The notes: generated by a model from the letters alone, not told the origin. 64,000 bases of DNA from Bradyrhizobium sp. CCGUVB1N3 (GCF_024199925.1 NZ_JANADR010000001.1:2046001-2110000); one strand, 5' to 3'; counted from the stretch's first letter, positions 1-8,858 are shown. Translations and numbers: made by a program.

Positions 1-182
1 CGCAGATTGACCTCGATGTCGCGCAACGCGCGATCGTTGAACTCCGACGTGAGAGACCAATAGCCCGCACCGACCACGAGTGCCGTATTCACCGCAATCA
101 GGAGCACCGCGCACAGCACCGCCTTGGTGCCGAGCTTGAACCTGACCTGCGGCAGGAACTTCCCAGTCGAAGAATTGGACAT
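1..182 (-). CDS. methyl-accepting chemotaxis protein, N-terminal part (cut by window edge)
   Basis: Only the first 60 or so codons are in the window; the gene continues past base 1. The ATG at 182-180 has a strong ribosome site (GGGGGAG) a few bases upstream. The protein starts with a short polar, basic segment (MSNSSTGKF, then VRFKLGTK) followed by one hydrophobic helix at about residues 21-43, then SEFNDRALRDIEVNLR. A short basic cytoplasmic tail, one helix and a sensory domain opening with an ALRDIE-like stretch is how alphaproteobacterial chemoreceptors with a Cache-type periplasmic domain begin. The HAMP and signalling domains that would prove this are not visible, so the family call is inference; another membrane sensor (histidine kinase, diguanylate cyclase) is possible. 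Confidence 0.5.
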   Translation of the reverse strand, partial: MSNSSTGKFLPQVRFKLGTKAVLCAVLLIAVNTALVVGAGYWSLTSEFNDRALRDIEVNL

Positions 183-300
183 CAAACTCCCCCGAAAAAA
201 CGCCGTATATTTGAGGAACCGGCTTACGATCGCATTAACGGTGGTTCGCAACTGCGGCCGGCGGCATGCTTTCCAAAAGGTAAACGAGGATCATTCCCGC

Positions 301-1740
301 ATGCCAAGCCCACCGCCGATCATCGTCTGGTTCCGCGATGACCTGCGACTCTCCGACCACCCGGCCCTCCACGCCGCCGCGCGCACTGGCGCACCGGTGA
401 TCTGCCTCTATGTCCTCGACGACACCGCCGGACGGCCGCTCGGTGCCGCCGCGCGCTGGTGGCTGGCGCAGTCGCTGCGGTCGCTTGCCGCAGACCTCGC
501 CGCGATCGGCGGCGCGCTCACGCTACGCAGGGGGCCGGCGGTCAAGGTGATCCCCGAGGTGGCACGCGAGAGCGGTGCGGTCACGGTCTATTGGAACGAG
601 ATCGCGCAGGTGCCGCATCAAGCGCTTGAGACAAAACTGAAGGGGAGCCTTGCAAAGCTCGGCGTGGACTCAAAAAGCTTCCCCGGCGACCTCCTGGCCT
701 CGCCGGGCACAATCCGCAACAAGGAGGGCCGCGGCTTGCGCGTGTTCACGCCATTCTGGCGGCGCGTGCTTGCGCTGGGCGATCCGCCAAAACCTCTACC
801 CGCACCGACAGCGCTGCGGGTGGGTCCAGCGCTTGCGAGCGATGCCCTCGAAAGCTACGGGCTCGAACCGACGCGGCCCGATTGGGCCGGCGGCTTGCGC
901 GAGAGCTGGCAGCCCGGCGAGAGCAAGGCGCGCGTCCTGCTGCGCGATTTCCTCAAGGCCACCGCGCGCAGCTATGCCGGCGAGCGTGACCGGCCCGACC
1001 TGCCAGGCACCTCCAGGCTGTCACCGCATCTGCGCTTCGGCGAGATCAGCCCGCGCCAGCTCTGGCACGCCGCGCGCTTCGCCGCCGCTGAGGACCCCAC
1101 GCTCGCGAGCGGCGTCGAGAAATTCCTCAGCGAGCTCGGCTGGCGCGAGTTCTGCCGTCACCTCCTGTTCGACCATCCCGATCTCGCGACGGAGAACCTG
1201 CAACCAGGGTTCGATGCCTTCCCGTGGAAGCATGATGAGACCGCGCTTGCCGCCTGGCAGCGCGGCCAAACCGGTTATCCGATCGTCGATGCCGGCCTGC
1301 GCGAGCTCTGGCACACCGGCGTGATGCACAACCGGGTGCGGATGGTCACGGCCTCCTTCCTGGTCAAGCATCTCCTGGTCGACTGGCGACGGGGCGAAGA
1401 CTGGTTCTGGGACACGCTGGTCGATGCCGACCCCGGCAGCAACCCCGCCAACTGGCAATGGGTGGCCGGCTGCGGCGCCGATGCCGCACCTTATTTCCGT
1501 GTCTTCAACCCGGTGCTCCAGGGCGAGAAGTTCGATCCTGATGGCACCTATGTGCGGCGCTGGGTGCCCGAACTGAAGCATCTGCCGGCGAAGCTGATCC
1601 ATCAACCCTGGAACGCGACACCGATCGAGCTTGTAAGCGCAGGCGTCGAACTCGGCCACGGCTATCCGCGTCCGATCGTCGAGCATGCCAAGGGACGCGA
1701 GCGCGCGCTCGCAGCTTACGCGAAGATCCGCAGAAGTTGA
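301..1740 (+). CDS. phr: deoxyribodipyrimidine photo-lyase (class I CPD photolyase)
   Basis: A 479-residue cryptochrome/photolyase protein that would use light to split cyclobutane pyrimidine dimers in DNA. The N-terminal antenna-binding domain begins IIVWFRDDLRLSDHPAL, the classic start of this family. The C-terminal FAD domain has GEISPRQLWHAARF, FLSELGWREFCRHLL, WQRGQTGYPIVDAGLREL, HNRVRMVTASFL and DADPGSNPANWQWVAGCG, which are FAD- and DNA-contact motifs of class I enzymes. Length matches the family (about 470-485). The frame is open from 124, but the family alignment begins at the ATG at 301, with GAGGA about 10 bases upstream. It stands alone, divergent from the chemoreceptor gene. Confidence 0.95.
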   Translation: MPSPPPIIVWFRDDLRLSDHPALHAAARTGAPVICLYVLDDTAGRPLGAAARWWLAQSLRSLAADLAAIGGALTLRRGPAVKVIPEVARESGAVTVYWNEIAQVPHQALETKLKGSLAKLGVDSKSFPGDLLASPGTIRNKEGRGLRVFTPFWRRVLALGDPPKPLPAPTALRVGPALASDALESYGLEPTRPDWAGGLRESWQPGESKARVLLRDFLKATARSYAGERDRPDLPGTSRLSPHLRFGEISPRQLWHAARFAAAEDPTLASGVEKFLSELGWREFCRHLLFDHPDLATENLQPGFDAFPWKHDETALAAWQRGQTGYPIVDAGLRELWHTGVMHNRVRMVTASFLVKHLLVDWRRGEDWFWDTLVDADPGSNPANWQWVAGCGADAAPYFRVFNPVLQGEKFDPDGTYVRRWVPELKHLPAKLIHQPWNATPIELVSAGVELGHGYPRPIVEHAKGRERALAAYAKIRRS

Positions 1741-1748
1741 GCGTTGCT

Positions 1749-1776
1749 TTGACAGGTTGTCGAATCCCGCTATCGT
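1749..1776 (+). promoter_or_regulatory. candidate sigma-70 promoter for the histone-like gene
   Basis: A perfect -35 hexamer TTGACA (1749-1754) is followed after 16 bases by TATCGT (1771-1776), which matches four of six -10 positions. It lies 30 bases before the start codon at 1807, and GGGGGA just before that codon is a good ribosome site. Alphaproteobacterial promoters are often degenerate, so a clean -35 is notable. Confidence 0.45.
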
Positions 1777-1806
1777 CGTGGCTCCGTTCAAACCTTGGGG
1801 GACGAT

Positions 1807-2103
1807 ATGAACGACGACACACCCGTCATTGAGCCGGCGATCGAAGCGATGCCCGTCGCCGAGCCGCCCAAAGAGGCTGCAAAGCCAGCGCCGAAGAAGG
1901 CCCGGAAAGCCGCCAAGAAGGTCGCAAAGAAAGTAGCGCCGAAGAAGAAGGCAGCAAAGAAGGCCAAGAAGGCTTCCAAGAAGGCGGCCAAGAAGACGGC
2001 CAAGAAGAAAGCCGCGAAGAACGCTCCCAAGAAGGCCGTGAAGAAGGCCGCGAAGAAAGCCACCAAGAAAGCCACGAAGAAAAAGAAGAAAGCCAAGCGC
2101 TGA
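1807..2103 (+). CDS. lysine/alanine-rich histone H1-like protein
   Basis: A 98-residue protein with a short acidic, proline-rich head (residues 1-25, MNDDTPVIEPAIEAMP...) and a tail built almost only of lysine and alanine in irregular KKAAKK/KKATKK repeats to the end. Such tails resemble eukaryotic linker histone H1 and the bacterial AlgP, HctB and HU-extension proteins; they bind DNA nonspecifically and compact the nucleoid. The function is inferred from composition only, since low-complexity sequence cannot prove homology. The ATG at 1807 is preferred to an in-frame TTG at 1795 because GGGGGA sits just upstream of it. The repetitive coding DNA makes this gene prone to length variation between strains. 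Confidence 0.75.
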   Translation: MNDDTPVIEPAIEAMPVAEPPKEAAKPAPKKARKAAKKVAKKVAPKKKAAKKAKKASKKAAKKTAKKKAAKNAPKKAVKKAAKKATKKATKKKKKAKR

Positions 2104-2195
2104 TCGCGGACCCGAGACCAGGCCTCCGGGTGCCCGGCATCCGGCGGCTCTGCACGCGCTTCTTGCCCGCCGCGCCGAAGTCCGCCCGCGCGGTT

Positions 2196-2325
2196 AGAGC
2201 ATGATCCGGAAAAGTGTGAAGCGGTTTTCCCTCGCGACAAACGCGGAACGCGTTTGCGCGGAGATCATGCGCAAACAACAACCTAAAGCGCGATGACGAT
2301 TCATCCCAATCTCATCGCGCTTTAG
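2196..2325. repeat. Rhizobiales intergenic palindromic element (family A)
   Basis: It begins with AGAGCATGATCCGGAAAAGT followed by GAAGCGGTTTTCC and has GATCATGCGCAAAC in its middle, a layout I recognise from dispersed elements in Bradyrhizobium and relatives. It ends in a perfect 14-bp inverted repeat, CTAAAGCGCGATGA (2283-2296) and TCATCGCGCTTTAG (2312-2325). The right arm overlaps the stop codon of the downstream leftward transporter gene, so the element may also serve as its transcription end. A fragment of the same element is at 5600-5620. Confidence 0.7.
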
Positions 2326-3194
2326 AAGCGCCTGTTGACGAGGAATACTGCCGCCGCGCAGATCGCCATGCCGGCCACCGCCACCGCATCAAGCCTTTCG
2401 CCGAACAGCAGATAGGCCATCAGCGCCGTGACCGCCGGGACGAGATAGAAAAGACTCGCAACCGCGGTCGCGGCCGAATGGCGGATCAGCCAATACAGCA
2501 GGCCGATCGATCCGATCGAGAGCGCCACCGCGAGCCAGGCCAGCCCCAGCACGAACTCCCGCGTCCAGTGCACCACGCGGTCCTCGAAGGCGAAGGCGCC
2601 GGCCGCAAAGAACAGCGTCACTGCGACATATTGCACGAGATTGCCGGCGCGCCAGTCGATGTGGTTGCAGTAGCGGCGCTGGTAGAGCGTGCCGAGCGTG
2701 ATGCTGATCAGCGAGACCACCGAGGCGAGCCATCCGAGGCCCGCCTCCCCCGTCATCGGACGATTGTGCAGGATCAGCACCACGCCACCGAGACCGAGCA
2801 AGAGCCCGCCCCATTGCAGCGGCGTCACCCGCTCGCCGAGCCAGCGATTGGCAATGGTCGAGGTCAGGATCGGCTGGAGGCCCGGGATGAGCGCGGAGAG
2901 ACCGGCTGGAATCGAATGCGCGATCGCAATCGCGGTGCCGCCGAGATAGAAGCCGTGGACGAGAATGCCCGCGACCGCGCTGTGGGCGATTCCGGCCCCA
3001 TCCGGCCATTTGGGACGTGCAATTGCCACGATGATCGCCATCAACCCGACCACGATCGCCATGCGGATGGCGAGGTAGGTCAAGGGATCGGCGTTGTTGA
3101 CGACGGATTTGGTGGCGATGAACCCGGTGCTCCACAGCACGACGAAGAGGACCGGCGCCGCGCGTGCGGCCCAAGTTTCTTGATTATGATTCAT
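2322..3194 (-). CDS. DMT-superfamily (EamA) transporter
   Basis: A 290-residue integral membrane protein with about ten hydrophobic helices in two repeated halves, the layout of EamA/RhaT-type drug/metabolite exporters. The opening VLFVVLWSTGFIATKSVV is typical of the first EamA helix, and the second half ends AYLLFGERLDAVAVAGMAI, the usual GE-containing signature before the last helix. The substrate is not predictable; relatives export amino acids or other metabolites. It has no operon partner. The TAA stop codon lies inside the family A repeat (2283-2325), so the last codons may have been set by that insertion. Confidence 0.88.
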   Translation of the reverse strand: MNHNQETWAARAAPVLFVVLWSTGFIATKSVVNNADPLTYLAIRMAIVVGLMAIIVAIARPKWPDGAGIAHSAVAGILVHGFYLGGTAIAIAHSIPAGLSALIPGLQPILTSTIANRWLGERVTPLQWGGLLLGLGGVVLILHNRPMTGEAGLGWLASVVSLISITLGTLYQRRYCNHIDWRAGNLVQYVAVTLFFAAGAFAFEDRVVHWTREFVLGLAWLAVALSIGSIGLLYWLIRHSAATAVASLFYLVPAVTALMAYLLFGERLDAVAVAGMAICAAAVFLVNRRF

Positions 3195-3313
3195 TGCCGC
3201 TCTGATTGCCCGATGACAGGCAGCGCCGCAATGCGAATTTGGGCGGGTCTGATGCTGCGCTGCACGAGAGAGCTGCAGGCTGCATCGAGGACGACGTCAG
3301 CTGGGCCGGCCGC

Positions 3314-3760
3314 TCACCACTCGTCGGGACAGGGATCGACGATCTTCCAGAGATCGGCGCCGTTCTTGATCTTCTTCATCTCGGGGGTGAGCCCACCATT
3401 GCGCTGGATCCAGTCCTTCACCGTGTCCGGGTAATAGGACATCAGGTCGGACGTGCCCGCGGCGCTGGTCACCTTGATGCCGAAGGTGAATGCCTTGTCG
3501 TAATAGGCCTGATGGAAGCCGAGGCTGGCGCGCGGTGTCACGCAGATCTTGTTCATGGGCACGATGCCCAGGACCAAGGTGCAGGCCGAATTGCAGATGC
3601 CGTCGATGATGACCCGCTCGCCCTTTTCGCGGATACGCTTGTACTTGGCCTTGTATTCCTCGACGTAGCCGCCGTGGTCGCGCGTGATGTGCAAATCCGC
3701 GCGCGCAGGCGCTGCGGCGACGCAGAACAGCAACAGCAGGCAGGTGGGCGTGATGCGCAT
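3314..3760 (-). CDS. secreted ClpP/crotonase-like hypothetical protein
   Basis: A 148-residue protein with a clear signal peptide (MRITPTCLLLLFCVAAAPARA, cleaved after about residue 21). The mature part contains RVIIDGICNSACTLVLGIV followed by RASLGFHQAYYD. A buried strand, then a C-x-S-A-C turn and a later GFHQA is the arrangement seen in COG3904-type predicted periplasmic ClpP-like proteins, where the serine of NSAC and the histidine of GFH could be catalytic. This is a family-level inference and no substrate is known. The frame runs open upstream to 4000, but the start at 3760 is chosen because the signal peptide begins there. It has no clear operon partner. Confidence 0.6.
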   Translation of the reverse strand: MRITPTCLLLLFCVAAAPARADLHITRDHGGYVEEYKAKYKRIREKGERVIIDGICNSACTLVLGIVPMNKICVTPRASLGFHQAYYDKAFTFGIKVTSAAGTSDLMSYYPDTVKDWIQRNGGLTPEMKKIKNGADLWKIVDPCPDEW

Positions 3761-4047
3761 TGCGGAGTAACGGCTGAAGCCTGGTTTGAAGTGAGCCGAC
3801 CTCAAAGAGACCCCAAGGGGCCGGCCACCGGACGCGAACGAACTCTTGGCCAAACTGTGTTGGGAATTCGTTAAGCATCCGGAAAAGGCCAAAAATGGGC
3901 AGACCTTGGGGCTCGCCGGCTTTCCCGGGCGCACCAAGGCGTGAATCTGTGGAATTTCACCCGGTCTATGGCCGCAAAGCGGGTGCCCTACGGGTCGCAA
4001 ATCGCTATAAGATCGTTGTCGGTTAGGTCGGCTTCCGGAGAATCAAG

Positions 4048-4309
4048 ATGAGCAAGTTGAAGTGCCTTGCGGCGGTCGCCGCCCTGTCGGTGGTGACGCT
4101 CGCCCCGAGCCTGTCCGAGGCGCGGGTCCATCACCGGTACCACCGCTACTACACCAATCCGCTGCCCTACCCGATCAGCTACATCCACAATTACGGGTCC
4201 GGGGGTCACGCCCGGCAGCTTCGCCTATTACGACGGACCGACCAACAGCTGCTACCAGAGCTCGGCCGCCTATATCGGTCAGGATAGGCGCCGGCACCCC
4301 TGCTTCTGA
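4048..4309 (+). pseudogene. small secreted protein with a one-base frameshift
   Basis: The gene starts with a signal peptide (MSKLKCLAAVAALSVVTLAPSLSEA) and a His/Tyr-rich segment ending SYIHNYGSG. In the starting frame it then runs into unlikely Arg/Leu-rich sequence and stops at 4287. If one G is dropped from the run GGGGG at 4201-4205, the frame continues sensibly as GVTPGSFAYYDGPTNSCYQS and SAAYIGQDRRRHPCF, stopping at 4307-4309 with two cysteines that could pair. The restored product is 86 residues. The gene is therefore either a recent frameshift mutant or carries a base-call error. Similar short secreted Tyr-rich proteins are common in Bradyrhizobium; their function is unknown. Confidence 0.6.
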
Positions 4310-4347
4310 GCGACGCCGACGCGCAGCCGGCGGCAACTCCAGGATTG

Positions 4348-4377
4348 GCGCGGGCGCCGCGAAAGGCTAGCCCGCGC
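4348..4377. terminator. hairpin between convergent genes
   Basis: GCGCGGGC (4348-4355) and GCCCGCGC (4370-4377) are perfect inverted arms around a 14-base loop. It lies between the ends of the rightward secreted protein and the leftward DUF3775 gene, so it could end both transcripts. There is no T-tract, which lowers confidence. Confidence 0.3.
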
Positions 4378-4398
4378 TAATCTGTGCAGTCCGGCCGG

Positions 4399-4809
4399 TC
4401 AGAGATGCCCTTCGAACTCCTCGAAGGACTTGCCGAACTGCGTCATCGCCTCCTCAAGATAGTCCGCGAGCATCGGTGTCGCGATCAGGTAGGAGGCGGT
4501 ACGATTGTTGTGTGCTTGCGCGGCCTGGGCCTGCAGCTCGCGCCAGCTCGAGAGGTCGCCGTCGCCGCGGCCGAGCCACGTCAGCGCCACGAGATCGATC
4601 TGCTCGTCGACATTGAGGTCGCGGATGAAGCCGGCCAGCTCCGCGCGGTCGGTCGCCTCTCCCCGGCCGCCGCGGCCATAGCTCATGTCGTCGTCGCCGC
4701 TGTCCAGGATGACGCCGCCACCGTCCGCCCCGCTGTCGGACTGGCGCGACTTCGCGATGATGAAGAAGACCTTCTCGGGCGAGATCGAGAGGCTGGGAAT
4801 GGTCCGCAT
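4399..4809 (-). CDS. DUF3775-family hypothetical protein
   Basis: A 136-residue soluble protein. It has SLSISPEKVFFIIAKSRQ near the start, then an acidic glycine-rich linker (DSGADGGGVILDSGDDD), then a helical C-terminal half with ELAGFIRDLNVDEQIDLVAL, TWLGRGD and TPMLADYLEEAMTQFG. The order EKVxFII, DEQ-DLVALxWLGRGD, then LADYLEEG-like matches my memory of DUF3775, a family frequent in rhizobia with no known role. The start at 4809 is chosen over an upstream open frame because the conserved MRTIPSLSISPEKV begins there. No signal peptide or membrane helix is visible and there is no operon partner. Confidence 0.7.
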   Translation of the reverse strand: MRTIPSLSISPEKVFFIIAKSRQSDSGADGGGVILDSGDDDMSYGRGGRGEATDRAELAGFIRDLNVDEQIDLVALTWLGRGDGDLSSWRELQAQAAQAHNNRTASYLIATPMLADYLEEAMTQFGKSFEEFEGHL

Positions 4810-5051
4810 GGTGGTGCACCTTCTTGAGGGACCGGCGCGTCGCCGCTCCCACGAGATGCAGACTAGAGGCGCCGGAGCGCGCGCGAATTGCGCAAGATCA
4901 AGGATCAAAGCGGCGCCGCACGGGCGCCGATGTCCCGGCTCCATGACCGTCCGGATGAAGATTCATTCATCTGCATTACATTTCGGCCCCGCCACAATTT
5001 GATCAGAACCTGTTCGATATCTTGGGGCCGGTAAGCAAAGGAAGACACATC

Positions 5052-5306
5052 ATGAAGTTTGGAATTGGCCTCGTTGCCGCGTCATTGTTCGCCGCAGTCG
5101 CGGCATCGCCGGCAGCGGCCATGCCAGTGGCGCCTGCTCCGCAGGTGACCCCAGATGCCGAGCAGGTTCGCTTGGTCTGCGACGCCTGGGGGCGTTGCTG
5201 GCGGCAGCCGAGCTACTATTATGGCTACGGCGCACCCTATTACGGACCCAGATATTATGGGCCGGGCTACTACGGCCCGCGCCATTATGGCTGGCGCCGT
5301 TGGTGA
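5052..5306 (+). CDS. small secreted Tyr/Gly-rich protein
   Basis: An 84-residue protein with a signal peptide ending around ASPAAAMPVA (residue 25). A short linker carries one possible disulfide pair (LVCDAWGRCWRQ), and the tail is made of tandem YYGPRYYGPGYYGPRHYG repeats. The ribosome site AGGAAGA precedes the ATG. Such Tyr/Gly repeats occur in many small alphaproteobacterial envelope proteins of unknown function. It is followed at once by a hairpin terminator, so it is probably a single-gene transcript. Confidence 0.75.
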   Translation: MKFGIGLVAASLFAAVAASPAAAMPVAPAPQVTPDAEQVRLVCDAWGRCWRQPSYYYGYGAPYYGPRYYGPGYYGPRHYGWRRW

Positions 5307-5311
5307 TCTTG

Positions 5312-5331
5312 AGGGGCCCTTCGGGGCCCCT
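5312..5331 (+). terminator. hairpin with TTCG tetraloop
   Basis: AGGGGCCC (5312-5319), loop TTCG, then GGGCCCCT (5324-5331), starting 6 bases after the stop codon of the Tyr/Gly-rich gene. The stable UUCG loop supports a terminator, although the T-tract after it is weak. Confidence 0.65.
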
Positions 5332-5421
5332 TCGCATTTGCGGATGTTGCCGTGGAGCTGGGACGATTCTAAAACTGATCTATATCAAGGACGAAATGAG
5401 CCATCCATCCATGCTGTCTCG

Positions 5422-5595
5422 ATGGCCGATTTGATCGTTTTTCGTTGCCCTCAGACGGGCATGAATGTGCAAACTCATTTGGAAAAGCAGCAGGGCGCCG
5501 AGGGGCGGAGTTTTGAGGCCTTCACCTGCCCCGCCTGCGCGCGCGTCCATTTCATCGATCTGGTATCCGGACAGCCGATCAGCCGGAAGCGCTGA
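5422..5595 (+). CDS. small zinc-ribbon-like hypothetical protein
   Basis: A 57-residue protein with FRCPQTGMNVQ near the start and FEAFTCPACARVHFID in the middle. One C-P-x-T and one C-P-x-C motif about 35 residues apart suggest a small zinc ribbon or rubredoxin-like knuckle, though with three cysteines it would need another ligand such as a histidine. I recall very similar short proteins throughout Bradyrhizobium; no function is known. The open frame begins far upstream over the Tyr/Gly-rich gene. The start at 5422 is chosen because the recognisable family sequence (MADLIVFRCP) begins there, but 5344 is also possible. Confidence 0.6.
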   Translation: MADLIVFRCPQTGMNVQTHLEKQQGAEGRSFEAFTCPACARVHFIDLVSGQPISRKR

Positions 5596-5599
5596 GCAG

Positions 5600-5620
5600 C
5601 CCAATCTCATCGCGCTTTAG
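5600..5620. repeat. fragment of the family A palindromic element
   Basis: The 21 bases from 5600 to 5620 are identical to the right end of the element at 2305-2325. As there, the leftward gene (hutU) takes its TAA stop codon from inside the repeat. Only this end of the element is present. Confidence 0.7.
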
Positions 5621-7287
5621 CCTGCGAGGCTCGGCAGATCGAGGCCGTTTGCGCGGGCGCAGTCGATCGCCGTTTCGTAGCCTGCATCGGCGTGACGCAT
5701 GACACCGCTCGCCGGATCATTCCACAGCACGCGTTCGAGGCGGCGACCGGCTTCCGCCGTGCCATCGGCAACGATCACCATGCCGGCATGCTGCGAATAA
5801 CCGATGCCGACGCCGCCGCCATGATGCAGCGACACCCAGGTGGCTCCGCTGGCGCAATTGAGCAGCGCATTGAGCAGCGGCCAGTCCGACACCGCGTCCG
5901 AACCGTCGCGCATCGCCTCGGTCTCGCGGTTCGGGCTTGCTACCGAGCCGCTATCGAGATGGTCGCGGCCGATCACGATCGGTGCTTTCACTTCGCCACG
6001 CGCCACCATCTCGTTGAAGGCGAGCCCAAGCCGATGCCGATCGCCGAGGCCGACCCAGCAGATCCGCGCCGGCAACCCTTGGAACTTGATGCGCGCCTTC
6101 GCCATGTCGAGCCAGTTGTGCAGGTGCTTGTCGTGCGGCATCAGCTCCTTCACGCGAGCGTCGGTGCGGAAGATATCCTCGGGATCGCCCGACAACGCGG
6201 CCCAGCGGAACGGCCCGACGCCGCGGCAGAACAGGGGACGGATATAGGCCGGCACGAAGCCCGGGAAATCGAACGCATTGTTCAGCCCCATGTCCTTCGC
6301 CATCTGGCGGATGTTGTTGCCGTAGTCGAGCGTCGGAATGCCCTGCGCGTGGAAATCCAGCATCGCCTTGACGTGGTCGACCATGGAGGACTTTGCCGCG
6401 AGCTCCACAGCCTTGGGATCGTCCTTGCGCCTGGCTTCCCACTCCGCAAGCGTCCATCCCTTCGGCAAGTACCCGTTGATCGGATCATGGGCGCTGGTCT
6501 GGTCGGTGACGATGTCGGGCTTGACGCCGCGGCGCACGAGTTCGGGGAAGATGTCGGCGGCGTTGCCGAGCAGGCCGACCGAGACCGGCTTTTTGGTTTG
6601 CCCAGCCTCCGCCATGATTGCGAGCGCATCATCCAGCGAGCCCGCCTGACGATCGAGATAGCCGGTACGCAGGCGCATCTCGATGCGGCTCGGCTGGCAC
6701 TCGATCGCGAGCAGCGAAGCACCGGCCATCGTCGCCGCCAGCGGCTGCGCGCCGCCCATGCCGCCGAGGCCGGCGGTCAGAATCCACTTGCCTGCAAGGC
6801 TGCCGCCGTAATGGCGCCGCCCGACCTCGACGAAGGTCTCGTAGGTCCCCTGCACGATGCCCTGGCTACCGATATAGATCCAGGAGCCGGCCGTCATCTG
6901 GCCGAACATCATCAGGCCGGCCTTGTCGAGCGCATTGAAGTGATCGAGCGTCGCCCAGTGCGGCACGAGATTGGAGTTCGCGATCAGCACCCGCGGCGCA
7001 TCGGCATGGGTGCGGAAGATACCGACCGGCTTGCCCGACTGAACGAGCAATGTCTGGTCGCCCTCGAGCTTGCGCAGCGAGGTAACGATCCGGTCAAAGC
7101 TCTCCCAGTCACGCGCCGCGCGGCCGATCCCGCCATAGACGACGAGCTCGCCCGGCCGCTCGGCCACGTCAGGATCGAGATTGTTCATGAGCATACGGAG
7201 CGGCGCCTCCGTCAGCCAGCTCTTGGCGCTGATATCGGAGCCGCGGGGGGCGCGGATCGTCCGTTCGTTGTCCAGTCGGCGGTTCAT
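5617..7287 (-). CDS. hutU: urocanate hydratase
   Basis: A 556-residue cytosolic urocanase, which adds water to urocanate to give 4-imidazolone-5-propionate, the second step of histidine breakdown. The NAD-binding loop is [14 protein letters not shown] at about residue 170, and the catalytic cysteine region is [19 protein letters not shown] at about 400. Length matches the family (about 555). Its ATG overlaps the stop of hutH by four bases (ATGA), so hutI-hutH-hutU form one tightly coupled operon. The stop codon falls inside a repeat fragment. It is expected to be controlled by HutC through the operator at 10101-10120. Confidence 0.97.
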   Translation of the reverse strand: MNRRLDNERTIRAPRGSDISAKSWLTEAPLRMLMNNLDPDVAERPGELVVYGGIGRAARDWESFDRIVTSLRKLEGDQTLLVQSGKPVGIFRTHADAPRVLIANSNLVPHWATLDHFNALDKAGLMMFGQMTAGSWIYIGSQGIVQGTYETFVEVGRRHYGGSLAGKWILTAGLGGMGGAQPLAATMAGASLLAIECQPSRIEMRLRTGYLDRQAGSLDDALAIMAEAGQTKKPVSVGLLGNAADIFPELVRRGVKPDIVTDQTSAHDPINGYLPKGWTLAEWEARRKDDPKAVELAAKSSMVDHVKAMLDFHAQGIPTLDYGNNIRQMAKDMGLNNAFDFPGFVPAYIRPLFCRGVGPFRWAALSGDPEDIFRTDARVKELMPHDKHLHNWLDMAKARIKFQGLPARICWVGLGDRHRLGLAFNEMVARGEVKAPIVIGRDHLDSGSVASPNRETEAMRDGSDAVSDWPLLNALLNCASGATWVSLHHGGGVGIGYSQHAGMVIVADGTAEAGRRLERVLWNDPASGVMRHADAGYETAIDCARANGLDLPSLAG

Positions 7288-8858
7288 GAGGTGACCTCTG
7301 AGGCAAGCAATGGAAACGGATCTTTCGCGAGCGACGCGCTCGCAATGCGCGGCAACGCGTCGGCCTCGACCATCGCCTTGGCTTTGGCGAGGTCGTCGGC
7401 CATGTAGCGGTCGGGCCCGAGCGCCGGCACCTCCTCGCGCAACGCGGCGATGACGGCCCCAAGCGCGGGGCTGGTCAGGTGCGGCAGGCGCAACGTGATG
7501 CCCTGCGCAGCGACCAGCAGCTCGATGCCGAGAATGGAGGCGAGATTATCCGCCATGTCGGAGAGCCGCCGTGCGGCGTGCGCGGCCATCGACACGTGGT
7601 CTTCCTGGTTGGCGCTGGTCGGCGTCGAATCGATCGAGCATGGCGCGGCGCGCTGCTTGTTCTCGGCGTAGAGCGCGGCCGCGGTGACCTCGGCGATCAT
7701 GAAGCCGGAGTTGAGGCCGGGATCGGGCGTGAGAAACGGCGGCAGGCCGAAATTCAGCGCGGGATCGACCAGCGTTGCGATGCGCCGTTCGCTGATGGCG
7801 CCGATTTCGGATAGCGCGAGCGCGATTCCGTCGGCGGCAAAGGCGACCGGCTCAGCGTGGAAATTGCCGCCCGACACGATCTCGCCGGTCTCGACCAGCA
7901 CCAGCGGATTGTCCGTGACGGAATTGGCCTCGATCATCAAGGTACGTGCCGCCTGCGCCAGCACATCGAGCGCGGCACCGGCGACCTGCGGCTGGCAGCG
8001 CAGGCAATAGGGATCCTGAACCCGCTCGTCGCCCTCAAGATGCGACTGACGGATGTCGCTGCCGTCGAGCAAGGCTGTCAGCGTCGCGCCGGCGGCGATT
8101 TGTCCGGGATGGCCGCGCAGCGCGTGGATCTCGGAACGAAACGGCACCGTCGAGGCCATCGCCGCATCGACGGACAGCGCGCCCGTCACCAACGACGCGC
8201 AGGCCAGCCCATGCGCGCGCAACAGGCCGGAGATCGCATAGGCCGTGGAGAACTGCGTGCCGTTGATGAGTGCGAGGCCTTCCTTGGGACCAAGCGTCAA
8301 TGGCGCGAGAGCGGCGCGGGCCAGGGCCTCGCGGCCCGGCATGGTCGTTCCGCCAACCAGCGCCTGCCCCTCACCGATCATCACCGCGGCCATGTGCGCG
8401 AGCGGCGCCAGATCGCCGGACGCGCCGACCGAGCCCTGCTGCGGCACCAGCGGGCAGATACCGCGGGCCAGCATCGCTTCGAGCTGCGCGATGACCTCCC
8501 GCCTCACCCCCGACGCGCCGCGTCCCAACGAGATGATCTTCAGCGCCATCATCAGCCGCACGACCGACTCCGGCGTCGGCGATCCGACGCCACAGCAATG
8601 CGACACGATCAGATTGTGCTGAAGCGTTGCCGTCTGGTCGGGCGAGATACGCTTCGAGGCAAGCTTTCCGAACCCGGTATTGATGCCGTAGGCCGGTGCG
8701 GGTGCCTGCGCGGCCGCGGCCACGATCGCCGAGGCCGCGTCGACCGTCGGCCAGAACGAAGGATCGAGCACCACGCTCGCGCCCGCCAGCACTTGCGCGA
8801 GATCGCCGAGGCTGACGCGGCCGGGTGTGACAACGATCTGTGTCGCCGCGCCGCTCAT
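7284..8858 (-). CDS. hutH: histidine ammonia-lyase
   Basis: A 524-residue lyase that removes ammonia from L-histidine to give urocanate, the entry step of the pathway. The MIO cofactor-forming triplet Ala-Ser-Gly is visible at about residues 146-148 in [26 protein letters not shown] near residue 57 carries the conserved active-site tyrosine and the GxNTGFG motif. The start at 8858 is chosen because its ATG overlaps the hutI stop (ATGA) and matches family length (about 510-525); the frame upstream runs over hutI. It is translationally coupled at both ends. No hutG lies between it and hutU, where many relatives have one. Confidence 0.97.
   Translation of the reverse strand: MSGAATQIVVTPGRVSLGDLAQVLAGASVVLDPSFWPTVDAASAIVAAAAQAPAPAYGINTGFGKLASKRISPDQTATLQHNLIVSHCCGVGSPTPESVVRLMMALKIISLGRGASGVRREVIAQLEAMLARGICPLVPQQGSVGASGDLAPLAHMAAVMIGEGQALVGGTTMPGREALARAALAPLTLGPKEGLALINGTQFSTAYAISGLLRAHGLACASLVTGALSVDAAMASTVPFRSEIHALRGHPGQIAAGATLTALLDGSDIRQSHLEGDERVQDPYCLRCQPQVAGAALDVLAQAARTLMIEANSVTDNPLVLVETGEIVSGGNFHAEPVAFAADGIALALSEIGAISERRIATLVDPALNFGLPPFLTPDPGLNSGFMIAEVTAAALYAENKQRAAPCSIDSTPTSANQEDHVSMAAHAARRLSDMADNLASILGIELLVAAQGITLRLPHLTSPALGAVIAALREEVPALGPDRYMADDLAKAKAMVEADALPRIASASLAKDPFPLLASEVTS

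Noticed and set aside
4048..4287. small protein as an intact 79-residue gene
   Set aside because: The C-terminal 28 residues in this frame are Arg/Leu-rich and unlike the start; the shifted frame gives a much more plausible ending.
5692..7407. 571-residue open frame opposite hutU
   Set aside because: The leftward frame encodes a complete urocanase with cofactor and catalytic motifs; the plus frame is compositional shadow.
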